DNA of 64,000 nucleotides from Epilithonimonas bovis DSM 19482 (GTDB taxonomy: Bacteria > Bacteroidota > Bacteroidia > Flavobacteriales > Weeksellaceae): contig NZ_FTPU01000010.1 in assembly GCF_900108115.1 (NCBI RefSeq), forward strand, positions 39,935-103,934, written 5' to 3'. The notes beneath the pieces were generated by a model. That model had not been told where the DNA came from. It did not search any database and worked only from the letters and a program-made list of their open reading frames with translations. Each line of letters opens with the position of its first letter. Position 1 is the stretch's first letter. Both the position numbers and the translations under genes were made by a program. Positions 36,205-47,299 of this stretch are shown in pieces.

Positions 36205-36283
36205 TAGCCCCGATAGTAGCGGCATCCTCTTTCTTTTTTTTAAAAAAAAGGAAGAGATATAGCGGATAGCGGGATTAAGCTCC
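36205..36283 (-). repeat. CCCGA/AGCGG hairpin element, copy 3
   Basis: TAGCCCCGATAGTAGCGGCA ... ATATAGCGGATAGCGGG, nearly identical to copy 1 at both ends, with an internal hairpin CTCTTTCTTTTTTT / AAAAAAAAGGAAGAG instead of the GC-rich core. It lies about 65 bases 3' of the GH97 stop codon. Confidence 0.7.
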
Positions 36284-36317
36284 TAAACAATTAACGAACA
36301 AGTTTTCTGAAAAAGTT

Positions 36318-36349
36318 CGAAAATCTCCCTTCGCGTCAGGGGAGATTTT
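36318..36349 (-). terminator. Terminator immediately after the GH97 gene
   Basis: 10-bp stem AAAATCTCCC / GGGAGATTTT with a 10-base loop directly abutting the stop codon. The T-tract on the minus-strand side is interrupted, so termination may be partial. Confidence 0.65.
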
Positions 36350-38506
36350 TTATTTTATTGGTTTCACAGAAATAGCATAACCACCACTTCTTACCAAATG
36401 AACTGGCAATTTTGTTTTGCTAGTAATTGTCTTTTTGTAAATATGATAGCTCTGTGGATTGTTGATGTAATCTGCATCTTTCCCGTCTTCGTAGATAGTT
36501 GCTTCATACTTTTTACCTTTGTCCAAGAATGAGAAATCTACTGTGAAATCTCTTGGATTTTCATCGGTAATCCCACCTACAAACCAGTTATCTGTACCTT
36601 TAGCTTTTCTTGCGGTATGAATGTAATCTCCCGGTTCAGCAGTAAGAATCTTGGTGTCGTCCCAATCTGCCGCTACATCTTTGATAAACTGGAAGGCATC
36701 CATATGTTTGGCGTAATTCTCCGGCAAATCTGCTGCCATCTGTAATGGCTGATACATTACCACATATAATCCTAGCTGCTTAGCTAGCGTGGTTTTTACA
36801 TAGCGTTTATCACCTGGGAAATAGTAATCAAACTTTGTTTGGAAAATGCCTGGGGTGTAATCCATTGGTCCACCCATCCATCTTGTGAAAGGTAAAATAG
36901 TCTGGTGATCCGGATTGTTACCGCCAAAAGCCTCGAACTCTGTTCCACGCGCCGCTTCCGCAGCAATCCAGTTTGGATAGGTCCTGCTTTCCCCGGTTGG
37001 TCTTACTGACTCGTGGGAATTCACCATAATTTTATATTCGTTTGCTTTTTCTATTATTCTACGGTAATGGTTGATTGTCCACTGGCTGTAATGGTGCTCA
37101 CCTCTTGGGATGATGTTCCCTACGTATCCGGTCTTCACGGCATCGTATCCGTAATCATTCATCAGCTTGAATGCCTTGTCTGCCCATCTCTCATAATTGG
37201 TAGCAGAACCAGAAGTCTCGTGGTGCATAATTAGTTTTATACCTTTTGAATGGGCATAATCATTCAGCATTTTGATATCAAAGTCCGGATAGGGTGTGAT
37301 GAAATCAAATACAAATTCTTTAGAATGCCCGAACCAATCTTCCCAGCCCACATTCCAGCCTTCAATCAATAATCCTTGGAAACCATTTGCAGAAGCAAAA
37401 TCAATATATTCTTTAACTTTGGTGTTATTCGCAGCGTGTTTTCCATTCGGTGTCAATTTTGTAAAATCGGTTTCGCCAATGTGCACATTATTGGCTGTAG
37501 AATATGCCCATTGTGATTTTCCGATGATCATCTCCCACCAAACGCCCATATATTTTGTAGGGTGAATATAAGAAGTGTCGGTATATTTTGTAGGTTCATT
37601 AAGGTTAAACAACATTTTAGAATCCAAAACTACTTCAGCTTTCGGAGAAACGATGATGGTTCTCCAAGGTGTAGTAGAAGGTGTTTGCATATAACCTTTA
37701 GCACCTTGTGCATCGGGTGTAAGATGGGTTTTGAATTTAAAATTATCTGCATCCAATTCCAGATTGGCCGCAGGATAATTAATTACTGCTGCTTCTCCAA
37801 GGTTGATGTAAAGCGGACTTGCACCTTCTTTTTTCATCATCAATGGAATCTGAACCCCATTTTTTACTAAATTCTGAGAAGCATTTCCCTCAAACGAAGT
37901 AGGCCATTTTGCAGGGATTTCCGATAATTTGGAAGTTTGTGTCTGGTACTCTTCGGTGTCATAATCCCCCGCTAACCACCACGCCTTCATATCCCAAGGC
38001 AAATCAATTTCTGAGTCCTCCTCCTTGATAATGAAATAGTTGAGATTTTTTTGTTGAGGAAATTCGTATCTAAAACCTAAACCATCATTGAATAATCTGA
38101 ATTTGATGACGATGCTTCTGTCATTTTCAGGCTGATTAAGCGTAACAGCCAGCTCATTATAATTATTGATATAGTTTTTCTTCTCGCCAAGAACAGGTTG
38201 CCAAGTTTCGTTTTTAGAATCGAATTTTTCCGCAGTCTTCACAAATCCTGAATTAAGATTTTTACCTTGGTTATTTTTATTTTCAACTTCTGACGCAAAC
38301 TGAATATCGCCATCTTTTAGCAATCTCAATCCTAATTTAGAATCTTCTACTACAACAGCGCCGTTGTATTTCAGATTATAAAAAGGAATACCCGATTTCA
38401 GTTGGAAATTCATCTCGAATTTTCCGTCCGGAGATTTTAGAGATTGCGCAGAGAATTGATTAAACATCAAAGTGAGCAAGACTGCTCCAATGGTGAATTT
38501 TTTCAT
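36350..38506 (-). CDS. GH97 alpha-glucosidase (SusB-like)
   Basis: Glycoside hydrolase family 97 enzyme of 718 residues with a signal peptide (1-20, ending FSAQ), an N-terminal beta domain, a central TIM barrel and a C-terminal beta domain. Calcium-binding and catalytic glutamates are in LIMHHETSGSATNYE, VNSHESVRPTG and AARGTEFEAFGG, the Glu pattern expected of the inverting alpha-glucosidase branch rather than the retaining alpha-galactosidases. Expected to release glucose from maltodextrins in the periplasm. It sits between susE and the GH13 gene, flanked by hairpins on both sides. Confidence 0.93.
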   Translation of the reverse strand: MKKFTIGAVLLTLMFNQFSAQSLKSPDGKFEMNFQLKSGIPFYNLKYNGAVVVEDSKLGLRLLKDGDIQFASEVENKNNQGKNLNSGFVKTAEKFDSKNETWQPVLGEKKNYINNYNELAVTLNQPENDRSIVIKFRLFNDGLGFRYEFPQQKNLNYFIIKEEDSEIDLPWDMKAWWLAGDYDTEEYQTQTSKLSEIPAKWPTSFEGNASQNLVKNGVQIPLMMKKEGASPLYINLGEAAVINYPAANLELDADNFKFKTHLTPDAQGAKGYMQTPSTTPWRTIIVSPKAEVVLDSKMLFNLNEPTKYTDTSYIHPTKYMGVWWEMIIGKSQWAYSTANNVHIGETDFTKLTPNGKHAANNTKVKEYIDFASANGFQGLLIEGWNVGWEDWFGHSKEFVFDFITPYPDFDIKMLNDYAHSKGIKLIMHHETSGSATNYERWADKAFKLMNDYGYDAVKTGYVGNIIPRGEHHYSQWTINHYRRIIEKANEYKIMVNSHESVRPTGESRTYPNWIAAEAARGTEFEAFGGNNPDHQTILPFTRWMGGPMDYTPGIFQTKFDYYFPGDKRYVKTTLAKQLGLYVVMYQPLQMAADLPENYAKHMDAFQFIKDVAADWDDTKILTAEPGDYIHTARKAKGTDNWFVGGITDENPRDFTVDFSFLDKGKKYEATIYEDGKDADYINNPQSYHIYKKTITSKTKLPVHLVRSGGYAISVKPIK

Positions 38507-38603
38507 TTTTTATAAATTTTTTAAGGTCTAATGACAGTTTTGATTTTCTAAAAAAGAATTAAACAACGTCATTTTTTATAAGGTTTATATTGGTTTACAA
38601 GAT

Positions 38604-38636
38604 AAAAAAAGTGCTGCTGGTGGGCAACACTTTTTT
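38604..38636 (-). terminator. Terminator between susE and the GH97 gene
   Basis: Minus-strand AAAAAAGTG / CACTTTTTT stem extended by three pairs past one mismatch, followed by TTTTTTT, 20 bases after the susE stop. It probably reduces readthrough from susCDE into the hydrolase genes. Confidence 0.75.
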
Positions 38637-38654
38637 CTGAAATATGATTTGATT

Positions 38655-39761
38655 TTATAGTTTGGTAACGGTTAGTTTATAGTTAGCCGAGTTATGGAGA
38701 TCTAACTCAATTTTATAATTACCAGTAACATCTACTTTATAGCTAGAGTCTCCGGTAACAGTGCCTTCTGAACTTAGATATGTCACGACACTTGTCCCAG
38801 AAGTTAACGTCTGATCCGCAGCTGCCGGCTGAAACTTGATATCCCATCCATCATTGGCTCTAAATTTGAAAACACCGCCACTGTTCAAAGCAATAGAACT
38901 GATGACATACGTCTTTGTAGCAGGATTGTAAACAAAATCTGTATCTGAGTTCCACCCCGTTGGTGTAGCATCACCAATAACACCGAAGTTGGCTAAAACA
39001 GCACTATACGTATTAGCAGCCCAATCAACTTTTAAATAATATGTCCCAACTGACGACGCTGTGATATTGGCACCATCTACAACCAGTTTTCCAGATTTTG
39101 TCCCATCATCCCCTTTATTTCCTGGCCAATCTTCATTAATGGTAAATTTAAACTCACTGTCGGCTGTTGTTACATAAATAAAACCTCTGTATTTATCATC
39201 TTTACCAGGAGAGAACAAATTAGGAGAGTTGGATGGTTTCCAATCTTCATAACCTGCAGCACCTGCATAACCTCCGGGAACATTGATTTTTGGATAAACC
39301 AAATCCGGATTAGGAGTGTATGGTGTTACTGTAATTGTCAAAACATTAGAATAGAAAACACTAGATCCTACAGAGGTTTTCAAACGTACTTCTATCTGGT
39401 TGATAACATCCGGCTTGGCACCCAAACTGTACATAATTGCATTGAATGCAGAATGAGTAACCGGTAATTTTGTTAAATCGGCACTTGCATCCAGAGATTG
39501 GCTGTTCTTAAAATTATCCCCTTTGATCCCAAACTCCAAAACTTGTATTGGTACAATTACAATATCAAATGAAGGCTTTGACCACGTAAAATTAATAGCA
39601 GCCTGGTTAGCAATCACCTCATCCAAAACAATACTTGTTTTGTCGGATGCCAGACTGGCAGCAGTTTTTTGATTAAGAATTGCCTGATCCTCATCTTTAT
39701 CACACGAAACGATTAAAAAAGCTACTAAGGCAACTGTTAAAATTTTAAATATGTTTTTCAT
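38655..39761 (-). CDS. SusE/SusF-type outer-membrane starch-binding lipoprotein
   Basis: 368 residues with a lipoprotein signal (1-19, FLIVSC) followed by acidic DKDED, as seen in surface-exported lipoproteins of this phylum. An N-terminal Ig-like SusE domain (about 40-150, FTWSKPSFD, VRLKTSVGSSVFYSNVLTITV) precedes two tandem starch-binding-type beta domains (about 165-260 and 265-368; YRGFIYVTTADSEFKFTINEDW, YVISSIALNSGGVFKFRANDGWDI). It helps hold starch at the cell surface. It follows susD by 15 bases. Confidence 0.9.
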   Translation of the reverse strand: MKNIFKILTVALVAFLIVSCDKDEDQAILNQKTAASLASDKTSIVLDEVIANQAAINFTWSKPSFDIVIVPIQVLEFGIKGDNFKNSQSLDASADLTKLPVTHSAFNAIMYSLGAKPDVINQIEVRLKTSVGSSVFYSNVLTITVTPYTPNPDLVYPKINVPGGYAGAAGYEDWKPSNSPNLFSPGKDDKYRGFIYVTTADSEFKFTINEDWPGNKGDDGTKSGKLVVDGANITASSVGTYYLKVDWAANTYSAVLANFGVIGDATPTGWNSDTDFVYNPATKTYVISSIALNSGGVFKFRANDGWDIKFQPAAADQTLTSGTSVVTYLSSEGTVTGDSSYKVDVTGNYKIELDLHNSANYKLTVTKL

Positions 39762-39776
39762 TGTTTATCGATTTAA

Positions 39777-41351
39777 TTAATACCCAGAGTTCTGGATAAG
39801 GTTACGGTTTGCAATAATATCTTTCGCAGGGATTGGATAAAGATTTCTGTAATCAGCCACTGCAGCGCCGTCTTTTACACCACCTTTCCATGGCCAAAGA
39901 TAGGCTGAGGTAGTAAATTTTTTGTACCTGATAAGATCAGTTCTTCTTGTCATTTCCCAACCCATTTCCCGGCCTCTTTCATCAAGAATAAAATCACTGT
40001 TTATACTGCTAACTGCAGGTGCTCCTCCTCTTTGTCGCAGAGCATTGACGTAAGTAAGGGCTTTTGCACCATCACCACCACCACCTCTGGTATAAGCTTC
40101 TGCATACATAAGATAAACATCAGCCAGTCTAAGTAATGGGATATCTGCATCTACAAAGTTACCGGCAGCGTCTTTGCCTTTTGTTCCGGCACTTGTAATA
40201 TTTTTATACTTAATGTAACCATAACCATCTGTGAAGGAGCCCAGATCATTAATTTCAAGATTTTGGCCGTCTTTGTAAAAATTACCTCTTGTATCTGTTG
40301 AAGGGAAAAGGGATACATAGGCTTTTGTTGTTCTGAGTCCACCCCATCCACCATTGATTCCAAAGTCGTCCGCTTTCATAGATCCGCCTACAGCCGCATG
40401 TACGAGATATGTTGTTCCCCCGTAAGTCTGAATCCTAAGCCCATCGAAAGCAACCGGAAAAATCACTTCCGGATTATTTTGGTCGTTATCCGCTAAAAAG
40501 AGATCTGCATATTTAGTCTTTAATGAGTAGCCGGATGAAGTTACTTTATCGCAATAAGTTATTACATCTTTGTACCTCTCTGTACCGGTATAGACTTCTG
40601 CATTAAGATAAAGCCTTGCCAACAAAACCCACGCAGCAGCTTTGTCTGCTCTTGCATATTCGTTGGTCCTGGCATCCTTAAGATCTGTAGAACATGCCAA
40701 AAGTTCTGCCTCCACAAATTTAAAAAGATCAGGGCGGGCAATCCTTTCAGGTGGTGTTACAGAGCCTGGTAAATAATCCTCTTTTACAAAAGGAACGTTG
40801 CCAAAAAGGTCTAACGCATCATAATAGGCCAATGCTCTTAGAAATCTGGCTTCTGCTCTCATGTATTTGGCTTCTGTCAAATTAGCACCTGTGATATTGT
40901 TACCAGCCAGTTTTTCATCAGTAGTATTTCTCAAAAATTCGTTACAGAAAGCTATTTCTGTGTAAATCCTATAGTACATAGCCCCCACAAATTCATTCTG
41001 AGAATCCCATGTCATTTTATGAAGGGTTTGCAGATTGCCATCATTCCAGGCAATTACAGCTTCATCCGTTGGCAAACTCTGCAATGTAAAAAGTTGTCTG
41101 GTATATTGGGAGAAGTTACCATCTATCCCATTGATATCAGGATTTCCGCCACCGCCTTCTTGGCCACCATGTGCAAGACCTCCATATAATTTAGCTAGTG
41201 CATTGGGATAATTAGCAAAATCCGAAAAAACACTTATCGAAGTTACATCCGTAATTGGAACCTGTTCCAGATCATTAACACAAGATGTGGTTGCAAACGT
41301 TCCAAAAATGACCGCTGCTATTGTTATTGTTTTATATTTACTGTATTTCAT
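39777..41351 (-). CDS. SusD/RagB-family nutrient-binding lipoprotein
   Basis: 524 residues; lipoprotein signal ending TTSC near residue 24. The TPR-rich SusD fold is recognised from ARFLRALAYYDALDLFGNVPFV near 168, ADKAAAWVLLARLYLNAEVYTG, PLLRLADVYLMYAEAYTRGG and the C-terminal DERGREMGWEMTRRTDLIR...LYPIPAKDI. It forms the lid over the SusC pore and captures the oligosaccharide. Starts five bases after susC ends. Confidence 0.95.
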   Translation of the reverse strand: MKYSKYKTITIAAVIFGTFATTSCVNDLEQVPITDVTSISVFSDFANYPNALAKLYGGLAHGGQEGGGGNPDINGIDGNFSQYTRQLFTLQSLPTDEAVIAWNDGNLQTLHKMTWDSQNEFVGAMYYRIYTEIAFCNEFLRNTTDEKLAGNNITGANLTEAKYMRAEARFLRALAYYDALDLFGNVPFVKEDYLPGSVTPPERIARPDLFKFVEAELLACSTDLKDARTNEYARADKAAAWVLLARLYLNAEVYTGTERYKDVITYCDKVTSSGYSLKTKYADLFLADNDQNNPEVIFPVAFDGLRIQTYGGTTYLVHAAVGGSMKADDFGINGGWGGLRTTKAYVSLFPSTDTRGNFYKDGQNLEINDLGSFTDGYGYIKYKNITSAGTKGKDAAGNFVDADIPLLRLADVYLMYAEAYTRGGGGDGAKALTYVNALRQRGGAPAVSSINSDFILDERGREMGWEMTRRTDLIRYKKFTTSAYLWPWKGGVKDGAAVADYRNLYPIPAKDIIANRNLIQNSGY

Positions 41352-41356
41352 TGTTT

Positions 41357-44104
41357 TTAGAATTGAAAGTTAAGTCCTAGTGAATAAATTCTTGGCATCT
41401 GATAATAACCATTATCAATCCCATTGAAAACCTCTGGATCTACGCCCGAATATTTTGTAATAACAAAAACATTTTGTGCCATCCCATAAACTCTAAGGCT
41501 GGATCCCGGTGAAAAAATGTCTTTGAAATTGTACCCCAGGTTAACATTGTCTAATCTCAGAAAAGAAGCATTTTCTACAAATAGGTCTGAAAATAACCTT
41601 GGCGTTGCAAATTTGTAATCTATAGCAGAACTGTATATGTTTTGAAGATAATCATTGGTAGCCGCGGATTGAAGTGAACTGTTGGATGCTGCATTATTAT
41701 AAACATAATTTCCTATAATAGCCCTTGCACTTAATCCTAGATCCCAAGCTTTGTAATTGAATTTGGTATTGAATCCTAAAATAACATCTGGCTGTGTAGA
41801 TTTGTAGAAATACATATCTTTTGCATTAACTACACCATCCCCATTCCTATCTACATAAACACCGTCCAATGGTTTGCCAGCATTGTCATAAACTTGTTGA
41901 TAAACATAGTATGAGTAAGGTTGTCCACCAACATAATGGGCTTGAATTGTGTTACCTACACCTCCGGCAATACCAGGATTGGTTACAGGAATATTAAAAC
42001 TGGCATCTGCATTATCAATCAACTTAGTAATTTTTGAATTATAATGCGTTGCATTAAAGGAGAATTCCCATGTTGTATTTTCATTTTTTACAGGGACAAA
42101 CGTAATATTACCCTCGATTCCCTTGGTTTCCATATTACCCACATTCAGGATATTATGATTACTGAGATCTCCCGCAGGAATAGCACTATCCAATATCAAA
42201 TCATTAGTATTTTTTTGATAAATCTCAACAGACCCGGAAACCCTGTTTTTTAAGAACCCAAAATCCAATCCTATATTTTTGGTAATGGTGGTTTCCCACT
42301 TTAAGTAGGGGTTATAAATATCAGCACGGTACATAAAGTAATAAGAGCTGCCAAACTGGTAAGATGCCCCTGTATTACTAGGATTGTATGAAGCAAAAGC
42401 TGGATAAGGTTTATCCTGTGTTATCTCTTGATTACCGGTTTTACCCCAACCTCCTCTTAATTTTAGATTTGAAAATCCTGAGTCTTTTAGGAAATTTTCT
42501 TCATTAATTTTCCAAGCCACAGAAACCCCTGGGAAAACACCCCACAAATCACTTTTGTTCACTCCATCCCAAAATCTGGATGATCCATCTCTTCTTAATG
42601 ATCCGGAAATGATATATTTATTAGCAATGGTAAATATTGCCCTACCATAAAAAGATAGTAGTACACGCTTTGTTTTTACATCATTGCCCTGCACTGGTTG
42701 TATATTATTACCGTTAAAAGTTGGTGCAAACGGCACATAATTTTGGAATGCCTGATAAGAATAACCTGCAACCAAATCAACATTGGTATTTATTGCATCA
42801 ATAGTTTTAACATAGTTCAGGTACGTTTCCAACAGTTTATTCTTTCTCTCCTGAGAATATTCCCTGTAGGTACCTTTGTCATTATAACCAATTTTATAAG
42901 CACCACTCACAGTCTTTGCACCTTCACTTTTGGTATAATCTATACCCGCATTGACATTAAAGTGCAAATCTGGCAAGAAATGGAATTTATAATCTAACTG
43001 CACATTACCTAAACCTCTCCAGATTGATGATACATCTCTGGTTGCAGCTAACATACCCAGCGGGTTAGCCGTAGCGTTAACATTAATAGGATTGGAAGGA
43101 TCAGCAGTTAGCCATTCGTAATAACCACCTAAGTTTGAATTGCCGGAATAGATTGGCTGCGTAGGGTCAAAATAAGTTGCACTACCGATAACACCTTCTG
43201 CAGGGAACCTATTGTCTGTAAAAGTTCCTTTACCATTGATATTTACCGTCAGGTGGTTATCAAAAAATTTTGGATTCAAGTTTAAGCCTAGTGAAGTTCT
43301 TCTAAAATTGTTGGTTTTTACGATACCATTCTGTTCATTGTATCCCAATGACAATCTGTATGGCAAACCTTTTATACCTCCTGATAGAGAAATATTGTTA
43401 TCTGTTCCCCATGCTTTTTGATAAATTTGATCCTGCCAGTTGGTACTAGCCGTTCCTAATTTATTTTTGTAGGATTGAGGAGCATTAGAATTTAGAACAA
43501 AACTCCTGAATTCATCTGCACTTAAAACATCTACATTTCCCATCTTTGTAGAGATCGATGCCAATGTCGAAAACCCAATTTTCAATTTCCCGGCGGAACC
43601 CTGCTTAGTTGTAATCAAAATAACACCGTTAGAAGCCCTATTACCATAGATAGCAGCAGCGGAAGCATCTTTCAGGATATCAAAACTCTGAATATCATTT
43701 GGGTTGATGAGTGATAACGGATCAGAAGCTCCGGAGACTCCATTAAAATCCTGAGGAACTCCGTCAATTACGATTAAAGGGGAATTGTTCCCCGTTAAAG
43801 AAGAGATACCTCTTACCCGGATAGAACTACCCGCTCCGGGTGCACCACTGTTATTTGTAATCTGTACACCAGGCGTTTTACCTTGGATCAACTGGGCGGG
43901 TGAAGTTGCACCACTATTGAAATCTTTTGCAGTAACAGAAGTGATAGAACCGGTTACATCGGTTTTCTTCTGCTTACCGTAACCAATCAGCACAACCTGT
44001 TCGATTGCGGTTTCCTGTTTCACCGAATCATTTTGTTGTGCATGCAGCATTGATCCGAACAACAAAAATGCAGGAGCAATTTTCAGTACATTATAGTTTC
44101 TCAC
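41357..44104 (-). CDS. SusC/RagA-family TonB-linked outer-membrane transporter
   Basis: 915 residues. After the signal peptide (1-22, LHAQ) the chain goes straight to the TonB-box-like/plug start (TAIEQVVLIGYGKQKKTDVTGSI) and the plug (PAQLIQGKTPGVQITNNSGAPGAGSSIRVRGISSLTGNNSPLIVIDGV), then the barrel ending in SLGLNFQF. The carboxypeptidase-regulatory-like domain that most SusC proteins carry before the plug is absent, which explains the shorter length. With SusD it imports maltodextrins. First gene of the locus; no SusR-like or hybrid two-component regulator is adjacent in the window. Confidence 0.95.
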   Translation of the reverse strand: MRNYNVLKIAPAFLLFGSMLHAQQNDSVKQETAIEQVVLIGYGKQKKTDVTGSITSVTAKDFNSGATSPAQLIQGKTPGVQITNNSGAPGAGSSIRVRGISSLTGNNSPLIVIDGVPQDFNGVSGASDPLSLINPNDIQSFDILKDASAAAIYGNRASNGVILITTKQGSAGKLKIGFSTLASISTKMGNVDVLSADEFRSFVLNSNAPQSYKNKLGTASTNWQDQIYQKAWGTDNNISLSGGIKGLPYRLSLGYNEQNGIVKTNNFRRTSLGLNLNPKFFDNHLTVNINGKGTFTDNRFPAEGVIGSATYFDPTQPIYSGNSNLGGYYEWLTADPSNPINVNATANPLGMLAATRDVSSIWRGLGNVQLDYKFHFLPDLHFNVNAGIDYTKSEGAKTVSGAYKIGYNDKGTYREYSQERKNKLLETYLNYVKTIDAINTNVDLVAGYSYQAFQNYVPFAPTFNGNNIQPVQGNDVKTKRVLLSFYGRAIFTIANKYIISGSLRRDGSSRFWDGVNKSDLWGVFPGVSVAWKINEENFLKDSGFSNLKLRGGWGKTGNQEITQDKPYPAFASYNPSNTGASYQFGSSYYFMYRADIYNPYLKWETTITKNIGLDFGFLKNRVSGSVEIYQKNTNDLILDSAIPAGDLSNHNILNVGNMETKGIEGNITFVPVKNENTTWEFSFNATHYNSKITKLIDNADASFNIPVTNPGIAGGVGNTIQAHYVGGQPYSYYVYQQVYDNAGKPLDGVYVDRNGDGVVNAKDMYFYKSTQPDVILGFNTKFNYKAWDLGLSARAIIGNYVYNNAASNSSLQSAATNDYLQNIYSSAIDYKFATPRLFSDLFVENASFLRLDNVNLGYNFKDIFSPGSSLRVYGMAQNVFVITKYSGVDPEVFNGIDNGYYQMPRIYSLGLNFQF

Positions 44105-44534
44105 AAAAAATAAATTTTTAAGGTTTGTATAAATTAAAAGCGTAAGGTTTATTGTATCCTTATCCTGATTGCTAATTTAAAAAAAAAACAATACCATCAT
44201 AAAATATCTTAAAAAATCAGGTTTTCAGCCTTATTGTGACCCATTAAAACTCAATATAATACATATAATTAATTGATAGCCAATTATTTAATTAACAAAT
44301 ATGTTTTTAACTATTTTTTAAATTTTAACATTTTTTTAAGCAATTGTTTAACTATTTCTTGTACTAAATTAACCAAAATGAATGCTATATTAACAAAAAA
44401 TGAAGTTTAGGTAAACAAACGGATATCTTATTATTATTAAAATCTTAACATATTAACCCAATTGCAATTAAATTAATAATATAAAATCTTTCAAACTAAA
44501 ATCGTAATTTTGCAACTCAAATTATTCAAACAAA
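44105..44534. promoter_or_regulatory. Divergent susC-metG intergenic region
   Basis: 430 bases of very AT-rich DNA. On the metG side TAATTTTG at 44505-44512 fits the -7 consensus, 22 bases before the start codon. No convincing -7/-33 pair was found on the susC side, so its promoter may rely on an activator. No gene or structured RNA is recognised. Confidence 0.5.
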
Positions 44535-46571
44535 ATGTCAAACAGAAAGATGATAACGGCGGCTTTGCCTTATGCAAACGGGCCGGTTCATATAGGGCAT
44601 TTGGCGGGTGTTTATATCCCGGCAGATGTCTATGCAAGATTTCAGAGAAGATTAGGTAAAGATGTCGCTTTTATATGCGGGTCTGATGAACATGGTATCC
44701 CAATCACTATAAGAGCAAAAAAAGAAGGTGTTACACCACAGGATATCGTGGACAAATACCATGGCATTATCAAAAAATCCTTTTCGGACTTGGGAATTTC
44801 GTTTGATGAATACTCCAGAACCACATCCAAAAATCATTACGAAACCAGTCAGGATTTCTTTAAGGTGCTTTATGAAAAAGGGAAATTCACGGAAGAAGTT
44901 TCTGAACAATATTTTGACGAACAAGCCAATGAATTTTTGGCAGACAGATACATCGTGGGAACTTGCCCGAATTGCGGTAACGAAAATGCTTACGGTGACC
45001 AATGTGAAAAATGTGGTTCTACCCTTTCTCCATCGGAGCTAATCAATCCAAAATCGATGTTGAGCGGTAATGTTCCTGTTCTAAAGGAAACCAAAAACTG
45101 GTATCTTCCTTTGAACGAATATGAAGATTTCCTAAACGAATGGATTATTGAAGGTCATAAAGACGATTGGAAACCGAACGTCTACGGACAAGTAAAATCC
45201 TGGCTCAATGATGGCCTCAAGCCGCGTGCCATGACCAGAGATCTCAACTGGGGCGTGCCGGTACCTTTGCCTAATGCTGAAGGTAAGGTTCTTTATGTTT
45301 GGTTTGATGCACCAATCGGTTATATATCTTTCACCAAAGAATGGGCTGAGAAAAACGGTAAAAACTGGAAAGATTACTGGCAAAGCACAGACAGTGATCT
45401 GGTACACTTCATCGGTAAAGACAATATTGTTTTTCACTGTATTATTTTCCCAAGTATGCTAAAAGCGCACGGAGATTATATCTTGCCAAAAAATGTACCT
45501 GCGTTTGAATTCCTGAATCTTGAAAATGATAAAATCTCTACCTCCAGAAACTGGGCCGTTTGGGCCCACGAGTATGTAGAGGATTTTCCCGGTCAGCAGG
45601 ATGTATTGCGCTATGCACTGCTTTCTTCAGCTCCGGAAACCAAAGATAACAACTTTACATGGAAGGATTTCCAGACCAAGAACAATTCAGAATTGGTTGG
45701 GATTTTTGGGAATTTTATCAACCGTGTAGCGGTTTTGATTCATAAATATTATGACGGCGTGTTGCCTCATGGTGACGTGACTACACCGGAACTTAAAGAA
45801 ATCAATAAAACGGCTAAAGAAATTGCGGCCTATCTGGAAAATTACGAATTCAGGAACTCATTAACAGCTCTGATGAACCTGGCAAGGTTCGGGAACCAAT
45901 TTCTTCAGACGGAAGAACCATGGAAAACCATCAAAGATCAACCGGAAAAAGCCGCTCAGTCTTTATTTGTTGGTGCTCAGATTGCCGTGGCACTGGCACA
46001 GTTGTGTGAGCCTTTTATGCCTTTCAGTTCAGAGAAATTATTGAAGATGTTTAATGTTCAAAAATCTGACTGGAGTGTTGTAGAAAGCAATTCGGTTTTA
46101 ATTGAAGCCGGCCATCAGATCAATGCAGCATCACTTCTTTTCTCCAAAATAGAAGATGATGTGATCGAGGCTCAAATCCAGAAATTAGAAAAAACCAAAG
46201 AGAATAATAAAAAAACCAATCCTAACGCCCAACCTATGAAAGAACAGATCAACTTTGATGATTTTGCTAAAATTGATTTGAGAACAGCCACCATTCTGGA
46301 AGCAGAGAAAGTAGAAAAAGCAGATAAACTCCTTAAATTCAAAGTAGATACAGGCGTGGATATCAGAACCGTTGTTTCGGGTGTGGCAGAGAGTTTTTCA
46401 CCAGATGAACTGATTGGGAAACAGGTGATGATTTTACTGAATCTAGCACCGAGAAAAATCCGTGGCATAGAATCCCAGGGTATGTTCCTGCTGACAACCA
46501 AACCGGATGGTAAACTGTCGTTTGTAACGCCGGACGACAGCAATGTAGAAAACGGTATCGAGATCGGATAA
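44535..46571 (+). CDS. metG: Methionyl-tRNA synthetase
   Basis: Charges tRNA-Met. 678 residues: class I catalytic core with HIGH motif ([10 protein letters not shown], residues 18-21), a zinc-knuckle insert with two CxxC pairs ([18 protein letters not shown], about 143-160), the KMSKS equivalent as [11 protein letters not shown] near 334, an anticodon-binding helical domain and a C-terminal tRNA-binding OB domain (about 575-678, [24 protein letters not shown]) that mediates dimerisation. A bidirectional terminator follows. Confidence 0.98.
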   Translation: MSNRKMITAALPYANGPVHIGHLAGVYIPADVYARFQRRLGKDVAFICGSDEHGIPITIRAKKEGVTPQDIVDKYHGIIKKSFSDLGISFDEYSRTTSKNHYETSQDFFKVLYEKGKFTEEVSEQYFDEQANEFLADRYIVGTCPNCGNENAYGDQCEKCGSTLSPSELINPKSMLSGNVPVLKETKNWYLPLNEYEDFLNEWIIEGHKDDWKPNVYGQVKSWLNDGLKPRAMTRDLNWGVPVPLPNAEGKVLYVWFDAPIGYISFTKEWAEKNGKNWKDYWQSTDSDLVHFIGKDNIVFHCIIFPSMLKAHGDYILPKNVPAFEFLNLENDKISTSRNWAVWAHEYVEDFPGQQDVLRYALLSSAPETKDNNFTWKDFQTKNNSELVGIFGNFINRVAVLIHKYYDGVLPHGDVTTPELKEINKTAKEIAAYLENYEFRNSLTALMNLARFGNQFLQTEEPWKTIKDQPEKAAQSLFVGAQIAVALAQLCEPFMPFSSEKLLKMFNVQKSDWSVVESNSVLIEAGHQINAASLLFSKIEDDVIEAQIQKLEKTKENNKKTNPNAQPMKEQINFDDFAKIDLRTATILEAEKVEKADKLLKFKVDTGVDIRTVVSGVAESFSPDELIGKQVMILLNLAPRKIRGIESQGMFLLTTKPDGKLSFVTPDDSNVENGIEIG

Positions 46572-46591
46572 CATCCTTATCAGGTAATAAT

Positions 46592-46643
46592 AAAAAAAGA
46601 GAGCAAAATAATTGGAATCCCGTCAATTTTGCTCTCTTTTTTA
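46592..46643. terminator. Bidirectional terminator after metG
   Basis: 15-bp stem AAAAAGAGAGCAAAA / TTTTGCTCTCTTTTT with a loop of about 16 bases, T-runs on both strands. It serves metG and the minus-strand lipoprotein gene that ends at 46651. Confidence 0.85.
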
Positions 46644-46650
46644 TATGATA

Positions 46651-47217
<567 letters not shown>

Positions 47218-47299
47218 TGCTTGGTATTTATATTTGTAATTAATTACAAAGAATCTGCCAAGATAAAATGCGGTTTTTCAGGGAACAACAAATTAAGGT

